A stretch of 34,461 nucleotides of DNA from JAVBQJ01 sp031549115 (GTDB taxonomy: Bacteria; Verrucomicrobiota; Lentisphaeria; Victivallales; Victivallaceae). This document shows positions 30,458-34,461 of the stretch, piece by piece. The number at the start of each line of letters is the position of its first letter. The stretch's first letter is position 1. The stretch is from positions 1-34,461 of the forward strand of contig JAVBQJ010000161.1 of assembly GCA_031549115.1 (NCBI GenBank), in the 5' to 3' direction. The translations under genes and the position numbers were made by a program. Under the pieces are notes generated by a model, which was not told the DNA's origin, searched no databases, and saw only the letters and a list, made by a program, of their open reading frames with translations.

Positions 30458-33247
30458 TCACCCCTTACTTGAATTCAACTCCACCGGGACGGCTTTGGAT
30501 TCGTCGAGTGTGACATTCTCATTGAAATTGAAGGAACAATCGACCTCCTGGCCCGGCGCGAAATCGGGAATCACCCGCAACGGATAGGTCGCATCGATCG
30601 TCACATGCAGCACGCCGTTGTCGTCGCGCCGCCACAGCACATGAATCTGTCCTTTTACGGTGGGCAGATTGATTTCGACAAATTGCAAGACATTGATGGG
30701 CGGATCGAAATAGACGGCATTGTATCCTGCTCCGGCGGGGCGCAGGCCCGCCGCCTGACGGATCAGGAACGCATTGGGAACGCTGAAACGGCCGCCATGG
30801 AGACGTCCGTCGGTGATTTCGCTGCTGCCGGGCGCGACCCGCCACGCCTGGGTCGCCGGATCGAGCAGCTGCCCGTAGAAGTCCCGCAGATAACGCAATG
30901 CCCAATCCCCCTGGTTGAGCGCGAAGAGCATTTCGAGGAAGAAAAAGTTGAAATACCCGCTCCGCGACTGCTCCGGGAACTTGGCATACGGCGGTGTAAA
31001 ATTGAAATAGGTGTAAAAGATTTTCTGAAACGCCGCCGGCTCGTGCACGCCTGCGAGCAGCGCGAGAAAATTGGTGCGCAAGTCGCCGGCGCCGTCCACC
31101 GAACCGTCCGCCTTGAGCCAGCGGGCCAGAAGCCCGGTCGCCGGGTCGCGCGCCACCTCTTTGAGCCGCGTCGCCATCAATACGGCATTGCGGAAACAGT
31201 GGTTCGCCTCTTCCTTGCGGCTCAATTGCCGGTAGATTTCGCCCGCACTCAGCAGCATCCGGCAGTAGCAGACGTTCCACGCCACCGGCACGGTGCCGGA
31301 TTCCGGCGGGGCTTCTTCAAACATATCCTCCCACAACGGCGCCCCCGGCGGTATCTGGATCAAGCCGGTGCTTTCGTCGACCAGGCCGTCGAAAAGACTC
31401 ACCAGCCGGTCCACGGCCTGAACGCCGTAGGACAACAACTCCGGGTCATTGCCGGAGCGGTGATGATACAGCAGCCACAACGGCAACGCGAAAAGCTGCT
31501 CCATCTGCGCCGGAATGGTGCGGCCATGGGTGGCGACCGGGATTTCACCGGATTCCAACTGCGATTCGAGCAGCCCGACCAACCGGCCGCGGCTGGCCTG
31601 GTAATCGTTGAAAATCGAAATCATGTTGAACGCCTGAATGCACTGGTCGATCAGCTTGGCGCCGTGCGCCTCGTACCACACCGGCTCCTGAAAGGCGGCG
31701 GCGCGGCGGATCGACTGCAATCCGGCGTCCCAGATCGCATTCAGGGCCGGATCGGAACATTTGAAACTGGTTTCGCGGCTTTCCAGACGGCTCATTTCAT
31801 GAAAGAACACTCCTTCGAGACGCACCGCATCGGAGCTGCGCCGCACCAGAATCATGATTTCGAACACTTCGGCGGCGACCGGCATGATCAGACGGTTTTT
31901 GCCCTCGCAGGTCCGAATCGAATAGACGCTGCGGCGGTTGCTTTCGTACACCGGACACCCCGCCGCATTCACCTGACTCCCGGTCAAAAGGTCGACAGTG
32001 GCGCCGGAGGGCGCGGTGAATTCGAGACTTACCAAGCCGTAACGCAGCCGGTCGAGCCGGAAGCGGAAGAATTCCTCGCCGCGCATCGTTTCGCTCAATT
32101 CCGTCGCCGGCAGGTTGTGGAAGCCGAGGTTGGCGATCCAGCCGGCATTGGCGTAGGTATCCACCGGGCGCTTGCGGAACGGATGCATGGGCAGATGCTC
32201 GGGACGGATCCCCGCGGCGGTACGGTTGAGCGGCAGCCGCAGCGGGCCGGTCAGATTCCATCCCGGCAACGCCCCTTCGAGCATGTCGACGAGAAAGGGG
32301 CCGTTGGCGCCGGGTTTTTCGCCGGGGAGCCGCCAGAAGCCGCCGGAGGAAACCAGACGGCTCTCCTGATACACCAGAATCCGGTTCCAGCCGTGATTCA
32401 GCGGCAATGTCACCGGCAGATCGTCGGCCTGTTCGCCCTGCTTTGCCAGATGGTTGTTGCTGAAAATCCGGAACGGCACGTCCGAGGTGAAATGCGCCGT
32501 GATTTCACCCGTCTTTTCGGCGAAGCGGAAGCTCGCCGCCAGATAGACCCCGGGAACGGAGTAAATATCGTGAAAATGAAAACCGGAAGCCGCGCCGGTT
32601 TCGCACGTTTTGCCGCCGCCGGTCCAGGGCACCGAGGTAATCTCTTCGGAAATTTCGTTCGGCAGCAGCGGATGGAACGCGATTTTCCCTCCCGGCATGG
32701 CGACGGTGCGCAGCCAGTCCGGGCGCTGCCAGCGCTTGCCCAGCGCGGCGTCGGGGCGGAACCATTCGACCGGGACAATTTCGCGCTCGAGCGTCAACGA
32801 CAGACTGTTGTTGCCGGCGAGCGTCACCGGGGCAAGGATGCCGCGTTTGATTTCCAACAGATCCCAGGAGTTGTCCGACCATACCGCCGGGACGCCGTCG
32901 AGTTCCAGTTGGCACCAGAAGCCGGGGTGGCGTTTGGAGTCGACCGGTCCCGAGCGGTACAAAATGGCGATGACATTGTCGCCGTCGGTCAGGTATTTGC
33001 TCAAGTCGTACTGGTCGACGTAGCTGGTATCGGGCAAGTGGTGCGGACGCGGTCCGCAGCCGACCAGATTCGAGTTGATGGTCAGTTGATAGTTGCCGCC
33101 GGTGGAGATCCAGAAGTCGGCCGAAGGCGCGATGCTGCGGACGGTGAAAGTCCGCCTGGCGGCGAACCATACCCCTTCCTCGGGAATATCCTGGCGTTTG
33201 GCGGTCCATTGGCCGCGAATCTGGCTGGGAATACGTACCTGGTCCAT
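30458..33247 (-). CDS. GH78-like (alpha-L-rhamnosidase-type) six-hairpin protein
   Basis: About 929 residues, no signal peptide. Beta-sandwich domains occupy the first half (GNYQLTINSNLVGCGP, SKYLTDGDNVIAILYRSG as in GH78 N-domains). The alpha/alpha barrel begins near residue 500 (CSDPALNAIWDAGLQSI). At about 520-530 the sequence EPVWYEAHGAKLIDQ stands where active GH78 enzymes have DCPxRERxxWxGD, so the usual acidic signature is changed. PLWEDMFEEAPPESGTVPVAWNVCYCRML matches the later barrel region (WxDx...T...AYYYxAL). It may act on a different deoxy- or uronic-type sugar, or be inactive. ATG 33247 is chosen over the 32-residue longer frame; the ribosome site is weak. Confidence 0.75.
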   Translation of the reverse strand: MDQVRIPSQIRGQWTAKRQDIPEEGVWFAARRTFTVRSIAPSADFWISTGGNYQLTINSNLVGCGPRPHHLPDTSYVDQYDLSKYLTDGDNVIAILYRSGPVDSKRHPGFWCQLELDGVPAVWSDNSWDLLEIKRGILAPVTLAGNNSLSLTLEREIVPVEWFRPDAALGKRWQRPDWLRTVAMPGGKIAFHPLLPNEISEEITSVPWTGGGKTCETGAASGFHFHDIYSVPGVYLAASFRFAEKTGEITAHFTSDVPFRIFSNNHLAKQGEQADDLPVTLPLNHGWNRILVYQESRLVSSGGFWRLPGEKPGANGPFLVDMLEGALPGWNLTGPLRLPLNRTAAGIRPEHLPMHPFRKRPVDTYANAGWIANLGFHNLPATELSETMRGEEFFRFRLDRLRYGLVSLEFTAPSGATVDLLTGSQVNAAGCPVYESNRRSVYSIRTCEGKNRLIMPVAAEVFEIMILVRRSSDAVRLEGVFFHEMSRLESRETSFKCSDPALNAIWDAGLQSIRRAAAFQEPVWYEAHGAKLIDQCIQAFNMISIFNDYQASRGRLVGLLESQLESGEIPVATHGRTIPAQMEQLFALPLWLLYHHRSGNDPELLSYGVQAVDRLVSLFDGLVDESTGLIQIPPGAPLWEDMFEEAPPESGTVPVAWNVCYCRMLLSAGEIYRQLSRKEEANHCFRNAVLMATRLKEVARDPATGLLARWLKADGSVDGAGDLRTNFLALLAGVHEPAAFQKIFYTYFNFTPPYAKFPEQSRSGYFNFFFLEMLFALNQGDWALRYLRDFYGQLLDPATQAWRVAPGSSEITDGRLHGGRFSVPNAFLIRQAAGLRPAGAGYNAVYFDPPINVLQFVEINLPTVKGQIHVLWRRDDNGVLHVTIDATYPLRVIPDFAPGQEVDCSFNFNENVTLDESKAVPVELNSSKG

Positions 33248-33346
33248 ACGCTGACTCTTTCTGTTATCGGGAATCCCCCCCGTGTTTCCTTTTCCAAAAA
33301 GTTGCCGTGCTAATATGATAGCGTGAAAGCGGGGGTTTGTCAAACT

Positions 33347-33847
33347 TCAGGTGGACATTTTGCGGATAATATTCGATGTTGAAAAACCGTCGACAAAGGG
33401 GATGAAACAGATGTTGGCGCGTACCGACAGCAAAGCTGCGCGTTCGAGCGGGTTGAGGGTCGCGACGGTGTAGTCGCCGCCCTTGGCATAGATATCCGGC
33501 GCCAGCGCGGCGAGTTCGCGGTCGCAGCGTTCGGAATCGAAGACCACGGCGGCGTCGACCGCCTTCAGACTGGCGATCAGATAGGCGCGGCTGTATTCGT
33601 CGTTGACCGGGCGCGTCGGGCCCTTGAGTGCGCGGACGGCGGCATCGGAATTGATCAGGACCAGCAACGCGTCGCCCCGGGCGCGGGCATTGGCCAGATA
33701 GGCGGCGTGACCGCGGTGGAGAATATCGAAACAGCCGTTGGTGACGACCAGTTTGCGTCCTTCGAGACGCAGGTTGTCGCGCCAGCGGCAGGCCTCTTCC
33801 AGGCTCATGACCAGGGCCGCGCCCCGATCGGAAAATTGTTGTGTCAT
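33347..33847 (-). CDS. rfaE2: HldE C-domain/RfaE2-type adenylyltransferase
   Basis: 166 residues. VVTNGCFDILHRGHAAYL (HRGH at 44-47) is the nucleotidyltransferase signature. VNDEYSRAYLIASLKAVD, PDIYAKGGDYTV and DGFSTSNIIRKM complete the D-glycero-beta-D-manno-heptose 1-phosphate adenylyltransferase pattern. It makes ADP-heptose precursor for lipopolysaccharide core, so the cell is probably Gram-negative. The kinase half of HldE is absent, so this is the stand-alone form. GGAGG is eight bases before ATG 33847. It follows dCMP deaminase by 13 bases in an operon. The GH78-like gene starts 100 bases downstream. Confidence 0.88.
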   Translation of the reverse strand: MTQQFSDRGAALVMSLEEACRWRDNLRLEGRKLVVTNGCFDILHRGHAAYLANARARGDALLVLINSDAAVRALKGPTRPVNDEYSRAYLIASLKAVDAAVVFDSERCDRELAALAPDIYAKGGDYTVATLNPLERAALLSVRANICFIPFVDGFSTSNIIRKMST

Positions 33848-33860
33848 GATAAACTCCTCC

Positions 33861-34322
33861 TTATTCGGCGATGGCGCGGGTTTTGATTCCGACTTCATGC
33901 AGCAGCGCGAGCGAGGTCGGGTCGATGGTGTAAAGCCGGCGGTAGACGACCTCGACGATACCGGCGTTGATGATCATTTTCGCACATTGCAGACACGGGC
34001 TGAATGTGGTGTAAAGGGTGGCGCCTTTGACCGCGATGCCGTGGTATGCGGCCTGGACGATGGAATTTTCTTCGGCATGGCTGCACAGGCAATCGCCGAG
34101 CCGGGCGCCGGAGGGCACGTCGGAATTGCAGCGCGGACAGCCGCCTTCGTCGCAGTTGCGCACGCCGCGCGGGGTGCCGTTATAACCGGTGGAAATGATG
34201 CGCCGATCCTTGACCAGGACGGCGGCGACATGACGGCGCCGGCAATTGCTGCGGCTGGCGGCAACTTCGGCGATGTTCATGAAATAAGTATCCCAGTCGG
34301 GGCGGGCATTGACTTCATCCAT
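33861..34322 (-). CDS. dCMP deaminase (ComEB-like)
   Basis: 153 residues. SHAEENSIVQ (His82, Glu84) and SPCLQCAK (Cys110, Cys113) are the zinc site of the cytidine/deoxycytidylate deaminase family. The stretch CDEGGCPRC plus CLCSHAE is the extra Cys-rich segment seen in dCMP deaminases of the ComEB/T4 type. It converts dCMP to dUMP for thymidylate synthesis. AAAGGA lies nine bases before ATG 34322. It is the first gene of the operon with rfaE2, and divergent from the tRNA at 34414. Confidence 0.92.
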   Translation of the reverse strand: MDEVNARPDWDTYFMNIAEVAASRSNCRRRHVAAVLVKDRRIISTGYNGTPRGVRNCDEGGCPRCNSDVPSGARLGDCLCSHAEENSIVQAAYHGIAVKGATLYTTFSPCLQCAKMIINAGIVEVVYRRLYTIDPTSLALLHEVGIKTRAIAE

Positions 34323-34369
34323 ACTTGCAATCCTTTCGCTGAAAAATCTGAAAAAGTCGAAAATCCGAC

Positions 34370-34397
34370 TTGCTTTCCGTTTGAACTCTGCTAATTT
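34370..34397 (+). promoter_or_regulatory. Promoter of the tRNA at 34414
   Basis: TTGCTT (34370-34375) and TAATTT (34392-34397) are 16 bases apart, with transcription expected about ten bases before the tRNA. Confidence 0.45.
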
Positions 34398-34413
34398 ATT
34401 AGGGTTGACGCGT

Positions 34414-34461
34414 GGACCCGTAGCTCAGCGGTTAGAGCAGGAGACTCATAATCTCTTGGTC
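34414..34461 (+). tRNA. tRNA with CAT anticodon, probably tRNA-Ile2 (3' end outside window)
   Basis: Acceptor 5' strand GGACCCG, then TA, D arm GCTC/GAGC, anticodon stem GGAGA/TCTCT and loop CTCATAA with anticodon CAT. The sequence runs off the right edge before the T arm. The D loop and the stretch from GAGCAGG to CTTGGTC are much closer to E. coli tRNA-Ile2 (CAU modified to lysidine, reading AUA) than to elongator tRNA-Met, so I favour Ile2. Confidence 0.8.

Noticed and set aside
30605..33313. Plus-strand frame of about 900 residues opposite the GH78-like gene.
   Set aside because: It is the antisense shadow of a GC-rich gene. Its composition (Arg, Gln, His and Gly rich) has no domain sense, while the minus frame shows clear six-hairpin motifs.
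34414..34461. Elongator tRNA-Met for the CAT-anticodon tRNA at the right edge.
   Set aside because: The D loop and anticodon-arm context fit tRNA-Ile2 better. The call stays open because the T arm lies outside the window.

Overview
The window reads as chromosomal DNA of an anaerobic, carbohydrate-degrading bacterium of the PVC group, most plausibly a Lentisphaerota (Victivallis-like) lineage. This is inferred from the gene mix, not from a marker gene: two stand-alone pseudopilins (FTLIELL-type N-terminus, C-terminal DG motif), GntR-headed LacI-type regulators, many glycosidase-like proteins (GH4, GH20, GH78-like, DUF6259-like), a sialate O-acetylesterase and an oxygen-sensitive glycyl radical enzyme. 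Coding DNA is GC-rich. Genes are often joined by ATGA start/stop overlaps.

Layout. 1-2039 (minus): a long coiled-coil protein with an acidic residue inside its single membrane segment (open at the left edge), its MotA/TolQ/ExbB-like partner, and a YhcH/NanQ-like sugar anomerase. 2232-3074 (plus): a pseudopilin. 3109-3855 (minus): acetoacetate decarboxylase with its own promoter. 4077-11636 (minus): a five-gene saccharide operon (secreted DUF6259-like glycosidase, GntR/LacI regulator, pseudopilin, GH4 glycosidase, sialate O-acetylesterase) between a good promoter with an operator-like palindrome and a rho-independent terminator. 12062-12592 (minus): a Cys-rich META-domain lipoprotein.

12964-20923 (plus) is the most interesting unit: a sedoheptulokinase-like FGGY kinase, a DUF4432 aldose-epimerase-like protein, a radical-SAM activase, a glycyl radical enzyme, a GntR/LacI regulator and a type I phosphomannose-isomerase-like protein. 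It looks like a self-regulated sugar pathway built round a glycyl radical enzyme whose substrate I cannot assign.

20924-24318 holds a 91-bp inverted repeat, tRNA-Arg(ACG) whose 3' end is duplicated round a small inverted-repeat element, a GNAT acetyltransferase and a GH20 hexosaminidase. 24319-28278 holds queH (plus), overlapping tail to tail with a minus-strand operon of two YeeE/YedE-like membrane halves, yraN and a recD-like helicase. 28410-34322 holds a secreted protein with a GH20b-like N-domain, a GH78-like six-hairpin protein, an hldE/rfaE2-type adenylyltransferase and dCMP deaminase. The window ends inside a CAT-anticodon tRNA that looks like tRNA-Ile2.

The strongest non-coding signal is a structured repeat of about 280 bp, seen twice (16257-16533 and 24003-24284). 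In both copies the hairpins are kept while their sequences differ. A 19-bp piece of it, inverted, lies in a third place (30336-30354).
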